A stretch of 64,000 bases of DNA, from NCBI RefSeq assembly GCF_016907715.1, contig NZ_JAFBCM010000001.1, positions 62,001 to 126,000 of the forward strand, given 5' to 3'. The translations under genes were made by a program, and so were the position numbers. This document shows, piece after piece, positions 16,591-24,502 of this stretch; positions within the stretch are counted from its first letter, which is position 1, and each line of letters opens with the position of its first letter. Origin of the DNA: Tenggerimyces flavus. GTDB taxonomy: Bacteria > Actinomycetota > Actinomycetes > Propionibacteriales > Actinopolymorphaceae. The notes beneath the pieces were generated by a model. The model was not told the DNA's origin, did not search any database, and saw only the letters and a list, made by a program, of their open reading frames with translations.

Positions 16591-17795
16591 CCACCACGCT
16601 CGCTCCGACGTCGGGGCGCATGCGGGCGGGCGATGTCGCGCGGGTCGCGAGCGTCGGCATCCGTACCCGCAAGATGCGAGCCGGCCTGTCCGCGTTGGGC
16701 ATCGCGATCGGAGTCGCCGCGATCGTCGCCGTCCTCGGCCTGTCCGCGTCGTCCCAAGCAGGCTTGCTCGCGCAGATCGACAAGCTGGGCACGAACCTGC
16801 TCACGGTGTCGAACGGGCAGACGATGTTCGGCGACGAGGCGTCGCTGCCGACGCAGGCGCCGGGCATGATCGGCCGGATCGGGCCGGTCAGCGAGGTCCA
16901 GGCGACGGGCAAGGTGCCCGACATCAACGCGTACCGGTCGTCGCTGATCCCCGAGGTACGGACGAACGGGCTCTCGGTCCAGGCGGCCACGCTGGACCTG
17001 CCCAAGACCGTGGGGACGAGCCTCGCGCAGGGGCGCTACCTCAACGCCGCGACCGAACAGGTCCCGGTCGCCGTCCTCGGCGCGACCGCGGCGAAGCGGC
17101 TCGGGATCACGAAAATCCATCCAGGACAGCGGATCTGGATCGGCGGGCACTGGTTCTCGATCGTCGGGATCCTGGAGCCGGCGGTGCTCGCGCCGGAGAT
17201 CGACACCGCGGTGCTGGTGGGCTTTCCGGCCGCTGAGAAGTACCTCGACTTCGACGGGCACCCGACCATGATCTACGTACGGTCGGACACCGCCCAGGTC
17301 GAGGCCGTGCACTCCGTGCTCGCCCAGACGGCGAACCCGGAGGCGCCGGACGAGGTCGAGGTCAGCCGCCCGTCGGACGCGCTCGAGGCGCGGGCCGCCG
17401 CGCAGAGCGCGCTGGACTCGCTGTTCCTCGGACTCGGCGCGGTCGCGTTGCTCGTCGGTGCGGTCGGGGTCGCCAACACGATGATCATCTCGGTGCTGGA
17501 ACGCCGACCGGAGATCGGTCTGCGGCGCGCGCTCGGTGCGACACGGGGGCACATCAGGGTGCAGTTTCTCGCCGAGGCGATCCTGCTCGCGGTGCTCGGC
17601 GGCGCGGTCGGGGTGGCGGCGGGCATCGCGGCGACGGCGATCTACGCGAGTACGAAGGACTGGACGATCGTCGTCCCCACGATCGCCTGGGTCGGCGGGC
17701 TGGCCGCGACCGTCCTGGTCGGTGCGGTCGCGGGCCTATTGCCGGCACTGCGGGCGGCACGGATGTCGCCGACCGAGGCGCTCTGGACGCTGTAG
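16587..17795 (+). CDS. MacB/FtsX-family ABC transporter permease
   Basis: A 402-residue permease: one N-terminal membrane helix (about 33-55), an extracellular MacB-PCD domain, and three C-terminal helices (about 280-305, 330-355, 370-395) ending in RAARMSPTEALWTL, the family's usual terminal motif. It acts with the preceding ATPase and adaptor. ATG at 16587 gives an ATGA overlap with the ATPase stop; GTG at 16578 is less likely. The transported substrate is unknown; control by the divergent two-component system suggests an envelope-stress or antimicrobial-peptide role (inference). Confidence 0.9.
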   Translation: MTTTLAPTSGRMRAGDVARVASVGIRTRKMRAGLSALGIAIGVAAIVAVLGLSASSQAGLLAQIDKLGTNLLTVSNGQTMFGDEASLPTQAPGMIGRIGPVSEVQATGKVPDINAYRSSLIPEVRTNGLSVQAATLDLPKTVGTSLAQGRYLNAATEQVPVAVLGATAAKRLGITKIHPGQRIWIGGHWFSIVGILEPAVLAPEIDTAVLVGFPAAEKYLDFDGHPTMIYVRSDTAQVEAVHSVLAQTANPEAPDEVEVSRPSDALEARAAAQSALDSLFLGLGAVALLVGAVGVANTMIISVLERRPEIGLRRALGATRGHIRVQFLAEAILLAVLGGAVGVAAGIAATAIYASTKDWTIVVPTIAWVGGLAATVLVGAVAGLLPALRAARMSPTEALWTL

Positions 17796-18755
17796 CTAGG
17801 GGAGGAGGACGACCTTGCCCACCGTTGCCCTGCTCTCCAGGGCACGGTGGGCGGTCGCGGCTTCGGCGAGCGGGAACGTCTGCACCGCGGGCACCAGCCG
17901 ACCCGCGGCCGCCTCGGCGAGGGAGCGCTCCTCCAGCGCGCGGAGGCCGCCGGGCTGTCGCAGGACCGACGGTCCGAGCGCGACCGTGACGGTCAGCAGC
18001 TTCTCGTAGACCTCGCTCGAGGAGAACGCGAGCTCCTTGCCCGAGGACCAACCGAACAGCACGATGCGCCCACCAGTCTTGAGTCTCTCGAACGCGGCGC
18101 GCGCCTCCGCGCCGCCGACACCGTCCAGCAGGAGATCGATCTGCCGGTCGCCGAGACGATTGGTCCAGTCCGGCTCGGCGTAGTCGACGGCGAGGTCGGC
18201 TTCGACGCGTTCGACCTTGGCCGGGCCGCCCGCGGCGCCGATGACGAACGCGCCGGCGTTGCGCGCGGCCTGGACCAGCAGCGTGCCGATGCCGCCCGCC
18301 GCGGCAGTGACGAGAACGGTCTCGCCCGCGGCCGGCTGGGCGAGCGCGAGGATGCCCTGTGTCATCCGGCCGGTGCCCATCATCGCGACGGCGTGGTCGA
18401 ACGCGAGGGTGTCCGGCAGCTGGTGCAGCGCGTCGACGTTCGCGACCGCGAGCTCGGCGTACCCGGCGCTCGCCATCCCGAGGTGCGCGACGACGCGTTT
18501 GCCCAACCAGCGTTGAGGAACGTCGGCGCCCAGCTGGTCGACCACACCGGCGACCTCGCGGCCGGGGATCATCGGCAGCTGGGGAAGCTGCCACGGTCCG
18601 CTCGTCCGGCCGGACCTGATCTCGGTGTCGACGAGATGGACGCCGGCGGCTCGCACGGCGATCCTTACCTGATCGGGGTCCGGAGCGGGGTCAGGTGCTG
18701 ATTCGTAGCGGAGGTTCTCGGCGGCGCCGAACTCGTGCTGCCTGATCGCGTGCAT
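17796..18755 (-). CDS. zinc-type alcohol dehydrogenase / quinone oxidoreductase family protein
   Basis: A 319-residue medium-chain dehydrogenase of the QOR group. The GroES-like N-terminal domain contains PGREVAGVV and the Rossmann domain holds VTAAAGGIGTLLVQAA (about 148-163). The catalytic-zinc ligands of true alcohol dehydrogenases are absent, which fits NADPH:quinone reductases. Immediately upstream is a MerR-type promoter with a 19-bp spacer; its -10 ends 7 nt before ATG 18755, so the mRNA is probably leaderless and induced by a small molecule or oxidative signal. Confidence 0.85.
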   Translation of the reverse strand: MHAIRQHEFGAAENLRYESAPDPAPDPDQVRIAVRAAGVHLVDTEIRSGRTSGPWQLPQLPMIPGREVAGVVDQLGADVPQRWLGKRVVAHLGMASAGYAELAVANVDALHQLPDTLAFDHAVAMMGTGRMTQGILALAQPAAGETVLVTAAAGGIGTLLVQAARNAGAFVIGAAGGPAKVERVEADLAVDYAEPDWTNRLGDRQIDLLLDGVGGAEARAAFERLKTGGRIVLFGWSSGKELAFSSSEVYEKLLTVTVALGPSVLRQPGGLRALEERSLAEAAAGRLVPAVQTFPLAEAATAHRALESRATVGKVVLLP

Positions 18756-18762
18756 GCTTGCC

Positions 18763-18793
18763 AGCCTGCAAGCTCAACCACGGTTGAGGTCAA
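18763..18793 (-). promoter_or_regulatory. MerR-type promoter and operator of the quinone oxidoreductase gene
   Basis: On the minus strand: -35 TTGACC (18793-18788), 19-bp spacer, -10 CAGGCT (18768-18763). The spacer centres on the palindrome CTCAACCGTGGTTGAG (18788-18773). A long 19-bp spacer with a central CTCAACC/GGTTGAG palindrome is the signature of MerR/SoxR-family controlled promoters. No MerR gene is present in the window, so the regulator is encoded elsewhere. Confidence 0.75.
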
Positions 18794-19950
18794 CCCAAGC
18801 GGTCGTGGATGAAGTAGCGGCCCTGCGCGTCGCGGTGCGCGCGGTCGCCCGAGGCGATCAGCCGGCCGAGGCGAGGGCGGTCCGATCCGTTGGAGTAGCG
18901 CGAGAACGCGAGCGTGCTCCGCACCCACAGCTGGCCGCGCACGCCGGGCGCGACGGGACGGTGCTCGGCGTCGAGGACGTGCAGCCGCACGCCCGCTGCC
19001 GGTCGGCCGACCGTGCCGGGAGCGGCGGCGAGGTCGGCGGGCGTCGCGAGCGTGGACCAGCCCTGCTCGGTAGCGCCGTAGAGGTTGAACACCGGGCCGA
19101 ACGACTCCCCGAGCGAGGCGGCGACCTCGGGGTCGAGCGGCATCGCGCCGCTGACCACGGCTCGGACCCGCTGACGACCGACCGCATCGGCGAGCTTGGC
19201 GAGGACGGGCGGGACGCCGACGACCAGCGCGGGCTCGCGCTCGGTCAGCAGCCGGGCTTGGTCGTCCGTGGTCTGGCCGAGCAGCACGGTCACGCCGAAC
19301 GTCAGCCCCAGCGCGAGGAAGCCGAGCCCGAAACCGCGGTTCAGCGGCGGCGTCAGCAGCATCGACTCCCCTGCTGGCATGGGGATTCGATGGACAAGGG
19401 TACTGATCGGGATCGCCTGCAGGAGCCGGAACGTACGGTGCGCGCCCTTCGGCGGACCGGTCGTGCCAGACGTCAGCACCACCAGCCGCCCCCGCCGGCG
19501 GCCCCTCCCCGAAGGGATCGCCCGGCTCGCGGGTGCGTCGCCAGGCAGGACCAGGTCGAGGCGTTCTTCCTCGATCAGCGCCTCCAGCTCGGCGGGCGGC
19601 AGCGCGGGGCTGAACAGCGTGACGTCCGCGCCGACACGCGCCGCCGCGGCGACCGTGATCACGAAGTCGCGCGTGTTGGCGGCGAGGACTCCGAGCCGAT
19701 TGCCCTTGCCTGCAAGGCGATCCGTCAGCTCGTCGGCCGCCGACAGCAGCTCGGCGTTCGTCACCGCGCCTCGGTCGTCGACCAGCGCGACCGCGGCAGG
19801 GCGACGCAGGGCGGCGACCTCGACGAGGGCGCCGAGCGTCAGGCCGTACCGGCGGATCGTCCGCGCGACGCTCGGCCGCCACGGTCGTACCGCACGGAGC
19901 AGCCGGGTGAGCCCGACGGCGACGTCGGCGACCGCCTCGGCGCGGATCAC
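18790..19950 (-). CDS. AMP-binding (acyl-CoA synthetase-like) enzyme lacking the C-terminal domain
   Basis: A 386-residue adenylate-forming protein. The P-loop LTSGTTGPPKGA is at 159-170 and the A5 motif NLYGATEQG near 300. Full-length relatives have 500-550 residues. Here the protein stops just after GDRAHRDAQGRYFIHDRLG, at the hinge, so the C-terminal domain with the catalytic lysine is missing. The stop lies in the -35 element of the next gene's MerR-type promoter. GTG at 19950 overlaps the SDR stop by 4 bp (GTGA), so it is coupled to that reductase. It may bind acyl groups without full ligase activity, or be a truncated relic. Confidence 0.78.
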   Translation of the reverse strand: MIRAEAVADVAVGLTRLLRAVRPWRPSVARTIRRYGLTLGALVEVAALRRPAAVALVDDRGAVTNAELLSAADELTDRLAGKGNRLGVLAANTRDFVITVAAAARVGADVTLFSPALPPAELEALIEEERLDLVLPGDAPASRAIPSGRGRRRGRLVVLTSGTTGPPKGAHRTFRLLQAIPISTLVHRIPMPAGESMLLTPPLNRGFGLGFLALGLTFGVTVLLGQTTDDQARLLTEREPALVVGVPPVLAKLADAVGRQRVRAVVSGAMPLDPEVAASLGESFGPVFNLYGATEQGWSTLATPADLAAAPGTVGRPAAGVRLHVLDAEHRPVAPGVRGQLWVRSTLAFSRYSNGSDRPRLGRLIASGDRAHRDAQGRYFIHDRLG

Positions 19951-20792
19951 GAGCGCCGCCGGAGCAGAGCGGCGGAGGCGGCTTCGTACGGTCCCTGCGC
20001 GTTGTTGGTGAGGACGCCGGCGAGCCGCACCCACCACGGCACCAGCAGGCGCTGCCTGGTGACCAGCGTGCGGGCGACCACCTCCGCGGCCTGGCGCGCG
20101 GTCAGTCCGGGAAGTCGGGTGCTGTACGTCGGCGCGCTCATCGCCGTATGCACCAAGGGAAAGTGGATCGAGGTCGTCGCGACGCCGTCGGCGCGCAGCT
20201 CCGGGGCGACGCTGCGAAGCCAGGCCTCGAACGCGGACTTCGTGGCGCTGTAGACCGCGAAGTTCGCGGCCGGCAGGTCGACGCTCAGGCTGCTCACGTT
20301 GACGACCTGGCCGCTGCGCCGCGCGCGCATCCGCGGGAGCAGCGCGGACAGCAGCCGCACCGGTCCGAGGAAGTTGACGGCGTTGCCGCGGGTCACGTCG
20401 TGGAACCGGTCCGCCGTGTCCGTGAGTGAACGGCGGATCGACTTGCCCGCGTTGCTCACGACGACGTCGATCCGGTCGTGGTCCGCGAGCAGGCGCGTCG
20501 CGAGCTCGTCGACCGCCTCGGGATCGGCCAGGTCCGCTGCGTACGGGATCGCGCGTCCGCCGCGCGAAACGATCCGTTCCGCCAACGCGGCAAGCAGGTC
20601 GCCGCGGCGTGCGGTGAGCAGGACGGTCGCTCCGGCCGCACCGAGCAGCTCCGCGGTCTGCTCGCCGATGCCCGACGAGGCGCCTGTGACGAGCACGACC
20701 CGACCACCGACCGCCACCCGGATGCGGTCGAGGCCCACGGGTGACCAGGACGGCCCGAGCGCGGCGCGGTACCAGCGGCTCATCGAATTCAT
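19947..20792 (-). CDS. short-chain dehydrogenase/reductase (SDR)
   Basis: A 281-residue classical SDR. The NAD(P) motif VTGASSGIG is at 35-43, the NAG motif in VVSNAGKSIRR near 112 and the catalytic tetrad at NVSSLS (Ser) and YSATK (Tyr and Lys) near 167-185. ATG at 20792 is chosen; ATG at 20783 is possible. Coupled by GTGA overlap to the AMP-binding gene, the pair may act on fatty acyl or lipid substrates (inference). The C-terminal hydrophobic stretch LLVPWWVRLAGVL could associate with the membrane. Confidence 0.88.
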   Translation of the reverse strand: MNSMSRWYRAALGPSWSPVGLDRIRVAVGGRVVLVTGASSGIGEQTAELLGAAGATVLLTARRGDLLAALAERIVSRGGRAIPYAADLADPEAVDELATRLLADHDRIDVVVSNAGKSIRRSLTDTADRFHDVTRGNAVNFLGPVRLLSALLPRMRARRSGQVVNVSSLSVDLPAANFAVYSATKSAFEAWLRSVAPELRADGVATTSIHFPLVHTAMSAPTYSTRLPGLTARQAAEVVARTLVTRQRLLVPWWVRLAGVLTNNAQGPYEAASAALLRRRS

Positions 20793-20979
20793 CGTCGAGC
20801 AGTCTGACAGCCAGCGCCGGTAAGCGCCGGACGTGGGCGGATCGCAAGCGGAACTGACGAGCATCGTCAATATACGCAGGGAATCCACATTCTCTTCGCG
20901 AGTTCTTCTTTCACTGGTTGACGAATCTCCACGCAGCGGTCGCCAACAGTTTCGCCTCGAAGAGGGACTTTCCTTGATT

Positions 20980-21537
20980 TCAAAGGAAGGCGGCGGTGTC
21001 GACCACGATGTCGAACGGCTCGGGGATCGCCAATTGCTCGCCCATCGAGACTTTGATCGCCTCGTGATATCTGCCCTGCCCCGGTTCACTGTAGAGGGTC
21101 ACCGAAGAGGCCAGGACGTCCACCAACAGGTAGAAGGGGACCGCGTGAGCGGCGTATCCCCGCAGTTTCCTGCCGCGGTCGTGCCCGTACGTGGCCCGCG
21201 AGGTGACCTCGACCGCGAGAAGCGCCTCGGAAATTGGCACAATCCAGGTGATATCTTCCCGCGTGAGTACCTCGGTGGGGAGAACGAGAAGATCGGGCAC
21301 GTACCGTTCTCCCGACAGCGGTAGCTCAATGGTCACCATTTGAACGGCAGCCGTATCCACGGGCGTCGATCGAAGGACACCCTCCAAGACCCAGATCACT
21401 CGCGCATGTCGCGTGGATGGGGTCGGCGACACGACGATGACCTCCCCGACTATCTCGACGCGGTAGCCCTCAGGGACGGTGATCTGTTCAGCGACTGTCG
21501 CAAGCTCTGACAAAGCCGGCGAGTCGGGTACGGTCAT
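20980..21537 (-). CDS. Uma2-family (PD-(D/E)XK-like) protein
   Basis: A 185-residue protein of the Uma2/DUF820 family, with YVPDLLVLPTEV and LLAVEVTSRATYGHDRGRKL, the acidic D...ExT...K layout of PD-(D/E)XK nuclease folds. These proteins are abundant in actinobacteria and cyanobacteria and their function is unknown. ATG at 21537 has a GAGGG ribosome site about 9 nt upstream and is preferred over GTG at 21558. The gene and its 3' flank look less GC-rich than neighbours, which may indicate recent acquisition; I did not compute this. Confidence 0.78.
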   Translation of the reverse strand: MTVPDSPALSELATVAEQITVPEGYRVEIVGEVIVVSPTPSTRHARVIWVLEGVLRSTPVDTAAVQMVTIELPLSGERYVPDLLVLPTEVLTREDITWIVPISEALLAVEVTSRATYGHDRGRKLRGYAAHAVPFYLLVDVLASSVTLYSEPGQGRYHEAIKVSMGEQLAIPEPFDIVVDTAAFL

Positions 21538-21725
21538 GAGCTTACCCTCTGTCGTCACTCAGTGACGTAAGCACGCATGGTGGTCGAGACGTTGCGCATC
21601 ACCCTAGAACGGCTGGCCAGGTCCGGACTCACCGACGCGCGGATCTGTCCGAGATCGGTTTCGGGAAGCCTTCCCAAACCGCCACTGTCAAGGCACGGTT
21701 GACACCTCTAAATAGAGCCAAACCG

Positions 21726-22733
21726 ATGGCGCGGCTGGATAGGGTCGTCGGCGTGATCGACCAAGCGCTGGAGATCCTGGCCCGGCATGGGTACGACGCG
21801 ACGCGGCTGGAGCTGCTCGGCGAGGGCGGGCAGAGCACCTGCTACGGCACCGGCGAGATCGCGGTCCTACTCTGCAACGCCGACGTCAGCGCGTACACCG
21901 AGGACCTGACCGGGCACACGCTCCCCGGCCCGGACGTCGTTCCCCCGTTGAACAAGTACGCGGCGCCGTGGTGGATGTCCACCCGAGCGGCCGACCAGGG
22001 GATGCGGACGCCGCGGATTCTCGCCGTCGGCGACGAGCCGCGCCCGTACGCGCTGATCGAGCCCGTCCGAGGCACGCTGGCGTCCAAGCACGCAGAGGTT
22101 GGCGAGCGGGCGGTCGGCTGGTACGCCCAACTGGGACAGGAGATTCGGAAGGCGAACGACGTCGAGACCATCGGCTTCGGAACGTTCACACCCGACGAGG
22201 CGAACGGGTTCCGCGGCCGCTTCGCCACCTGGCCCGACTATCTGGACCGCTATCTCGAGCTGTTCCTCGTGCGCGGTCCGGAGAACGCCAAGACGCTCGA
22301 CCAGCTCCTCGCCCAGGACCTCGTCGACGAACGCGACCTCGGCCGCGTCGAGGCCAGGGTCCGCGCGGCACGGACGTGGCCCGTGCGACCTCAGCTCACG
22401 CACTACGACAACCGGCTCGACAACGTCATGGTCGACGGCGACCGGATCACCGTGCTCGACTGGGGCCTCGCGTTCAGCGGGATCGGCATCGCCCAGGAGC
22501 TGATCAAGATCTTCGAGACCGCCCCGACCACGATCCAGGACAGCAGGGTGGCGGCGTTCCTCGACGGCTACGGCCTGACCAGGAACGAGGCTCTGGACGC
22601 GATCGAGGCAGGCAAGCTGATGCTCGTTCTGGACGGGCTCGCGATGGCCTCCGGCTGGGCCTACCGGCCCGACCGGCTCGGCGGCGTCCGGGGCTGGCTG
22701 AGCACCGTCCAGCGCCTCAGCGCCGACTGGTAA
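21726..22733 (+). CDS. APH-superfamily phosphotransferase
   Basis: A 335-residue kinase-fold protein. The catalytic loop reads LTHYDNRLDNVMV (H, D and N in the H-x-D-x4-N pattern) and the metal motif TVLDWGLA. N-lobe residues include LGEGGQSTCYG. Substrate unknown. ATG at 21726 is used; GTG at 21753, which has TAGGGT exactly 7 nt upstream, is a serious alternative and would make the mRNA leaderless. It ends 4 bp before a strong bidirectional hairpin terminator shared with the tRNA gene. Confidence 0.75.
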   Translation: MARLDRVVGVIDQALEILARHGYDATRLELLGEGGQSTCYGTGEIAVLLCNADVSAYTEDLTGHTLPGPDVVPPLNKYAAPWWMSTRAADQGMRTPRILAVGDEPRPYALIEPVRGTLASKHAEVGERAVGWYAQLGQEIRKANDVETIGFGTFTPDEANGFRGRFATWPDYLDRYLELFLVRGPENAKTLDQLLAQDLVDERDLGRVEARVRAARTWPVRPQLTHYDNRLDNVMVDGDRITVLDWGLAFSGIGIAQELIKIFETAPTTIQDSRVAAFLDGYGLTRNEALDAIEAGKLMLVLDGLAMASGWAYRPDRLGGVRGWLSTVQRLSADW

Positions 22734-22737
22734 AACG

Positions 22738-22769
22738 ACGCTGACCAGCCCAAACGGGCTGGTCAGCGT
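22738..22769. terminator. bidirectional hairpin terminator
   Basis: A 14-bp perfect stem: ACGCTGACCAGCCC (22738-22751), loop AAAC, and its complement at 22756-22769. It sits between the stop of the plus-strand phosphotransferase gene and the 3' end of the minus-strand tRNA gene, so it can serve both. Confidence 0.85.
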
Positions 22770-22771
22770 GG

Positions 22772-22847
22772 TGGAGCCGCCTGTCGGAATCGAACCGACG
22801 ACCTATTCATTACGAGTGAATCGCTCTACCGACTGAGCTAAGGCGGC
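22772..22847 (-). tRNA. tRNA-Thr (anticodon CGU)
   Basis: A 76-nt cloverleaf including an encoded CCA. The acceptor stem GCCGCCU pairs with AGGCGGC. The D-arm has AGCUCAGUCGGUAGAGC, the anticodon arm is AUUCA-CUCGUAA-UGAAU giving anticodon CGU (reads ACG), and the T-arm GUCGGUUCGAUUCCGAC is intact. It is a single isolated tRNA. I see no integrase or att-like duplication beside it. Confidence 0.95.
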
Positions 22848-22900
22848 AACGGCGAGCAAGCATACCGAACGGTTGCCCGCGACCGGCAACGAGTATCGGG

Positions 22901-24502
22901 TCAGCCGGGTGGGCAGCGCAGCGACGCCTCCGGCGGCTTGCCCTCCAGCAGGTACTTCTCCACCGCCTCGTCCACGCAGCTGTTGCCCTCCTTGTAGGCG
23001 GTGTGGCCGTCGCCGTCCCGGCTCAGCAGCACGCCGGAGTCGAGCTGCGAGGCCAACGCCTGCGCCCAGCGGTACGGCGTCGCGGGGTCGCGGGTCGTGC
23101 CCACCACCAGGATCGGCTTCGCGCCCGTCGCGCGGATCGCGTGCGGCGTGCCGGTCGGCTTCACCGGCCAGTTCGCGCAGGCGAGCGATCCCCACAGGAT
23201 GTACGGGCCGAACAGCGGCGCCGCGGCCTCGAACGACGGAAGCTCCCGTTCGGCGTCCGCGACCGACGTGAGGTCCGGCCGGTCGAGGCAGTTGACCGCG
23301 TAGATCACCTCGCCGGAGTTGTCCTTGTACCCGTTCGGGCCACGCGAGTTGTACTCGTCGACCATGCTCAGCAGCCGCTCGCCGCTGCCGTCGAGGCCGG
23401 CCTTGAGCGCGGCGCGCAACCGCGGCCAGTACGACTTCACGTACAGCGGCATCACCACGCCGACCGTCGCGAGCGCCTGCGTCACCTCGCGGTCGTCCGA
23501 CCCCGGCAGCGGGTCCTGGTCGAGCTCGTCGAGGAACGACCGGAGCTTGGCGTACGCCGCGTCGACCGACGTGCCCAGCGGGCAGTCCGAACGCTTCACA
23601 CAGTCCTCGAGGAAGGCGCGCAGCGCGACCTCGAAGCCCTTCGCCTGCTCCAGCCCGAGCTGGACGCCGGTGAGCTGCGGGTCGAGCGCGCCGTCCAGCA
23701 CGAGCCGCCCGGTGCGCTTCGGGAACAGCTCGGCGTACGTCGCGCCGAGGAACGTCCCGTACGACTTGCCCAGGTAGTACAGCTCCTCGTCGCCCAGCAG
23801 TCCGCGCAGCACGTCCATGTCGCGGGCCGCGTCCTGCGTCGAGACGTGCGCGATCAGGTCGCCCGACTTCTGCTGGCAGCCCTGGCCGAACGCGCGGGTC
23901 TGATCGAACAGCTCGTTGATCTCTTCGGGCGAGTCCGGCGTACCGTCCGCGGCGATGATCTTGTCGAGGTCCTCGTCCGACACACAGTCGACCGGGGTGG
24001 ACTGCCCCACGCCGCGCGGGTCGAAGCCGACGATGTCGTACCTGTCGAGCACCGGCTGACCGAGGATCAGCGGTGAGTAGCGCGCGTACTCGACGCCGGA
24101 GCCGCCCGGCCCGCCCGGGTTGACCAGCAGCGAGCCGATCCGCTGGGACGGCTTGCGCGCCCGCAGGCGCAGCACGGCGAGCTCGATCGACTTGCCCTCG
24201 GGCTTGGCGTAGTCGAGCGGGACCTGGATCGTCGCGCACTCGAAGCCGCCGGCGCCGCAGTCGGACCACTTCGGCTTCTGCATGTAGAACTTCGCCAGCG
24301 CGGGCGAGGCGTCCGAGGGCGCCGGCGCCGGCTCGCGGGTCGGCTGCGGATCGTTCGGCGACTGCTTGTCGGGGCCGAGCTGGTCGGGCGGGCCGCCGCG
24401 TGCGGTCGCTTTGACCGTGTCGGCGGCGGAGGGCGCCAGCGTGCAGCCCGCGAGGAGCGCGAGACCGACGAACGCGGCTCCGACTCGGTGCGCCAGCCTC
24501 AC
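22901..24502 (-). CDS. secreted alpha/beta-hydrolase lipoprotein (tripeptidyl aminopeptidase-like)
   Basis: A 533-residue lipoprotein with lipobox LLAGC (C20), a disordered Pro-rich linker to ~65, an alpha/beta-hydrolase core with the oxyanion loop NPGGPGGSGVEY (about 128-139) and nucleophile elbow GKSYGT (Ser247), and a C-terminal TAP-like domain holding the terminal His (DGDGHTAY). Actinobacterial relatives (SlpD/SlpE, Tap) cleave peptides outside the cell. GTG at 24502 overlaps the stop of the PSP1 gene by 4 bp (GTGA). The pairing with a cytosolic PSP1 protein is conserved in actinobacteria as far as I recall, without a known reason. Confidence 0.88.
   Translation of the reverse strand: MRLAHRVGAAFVGLALLAGCTLAPSAADTVKATARGGPPDQLGPDKQSPNDPQPTREPAPAPSDASPALAKFYMQKPKWSDCGAGGFECATIQVPLDYAKPEGKSIELAVLRLRARKPSQRIGSLLVNPGGPGGSGVEYARYSPLILGQPVLDRYDIVGFDPRGVGQSTPVDCVSDEDLDKIIAADGTPDSPEEINELFDQTRAFGQGCQQKSGDLIAHVSTQDAARDMDVLRGLLGDEELYYLGKSYGTFLGATYAELFPKRTGRLVLDGALDPQLTGVQLGLEQAKGFEVALRAFLEDCVKRSDCPLGTSVDAAYAKLRSFLDELDQDPLPGSDDREVTQALATVGVVMPLYVKSYWPRLRAALKAGLDGSGERLLSMVDEYNSRGPNGYKDNSGEVIYAVNCLDRPDLTSVADAERELPSFEAAAPLFGPYILWGSLACANWPVKPTGTPHAIRATGAKPILVVGTTRDPATPYRWAQALASQLDSGVLLSRDGDGHTAYKEGNSCVDEAVEKYLLEGKPPEASLRCPPG

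Noticed and set aside
20970-20988. TTCCTT/AAGGAA hairpin as terminator of the Uma2 gene
   Set aside because: A 6-bp AT-rich stem overlapping the stop codon is weak compared with the other terminators in the window.
20833-21324. A 163-codon plus-strand frame opposite the Uma2 gene
   Set aside because: Most of it is the complement of the Uma2 gene, whose family motifs are clear on the minus strand.
22772-22847. tRNA-Thr as an integration site for a genomic island
   Set aside because: No integrase gene and no duplicated tRNA 3' end was seen on either side.
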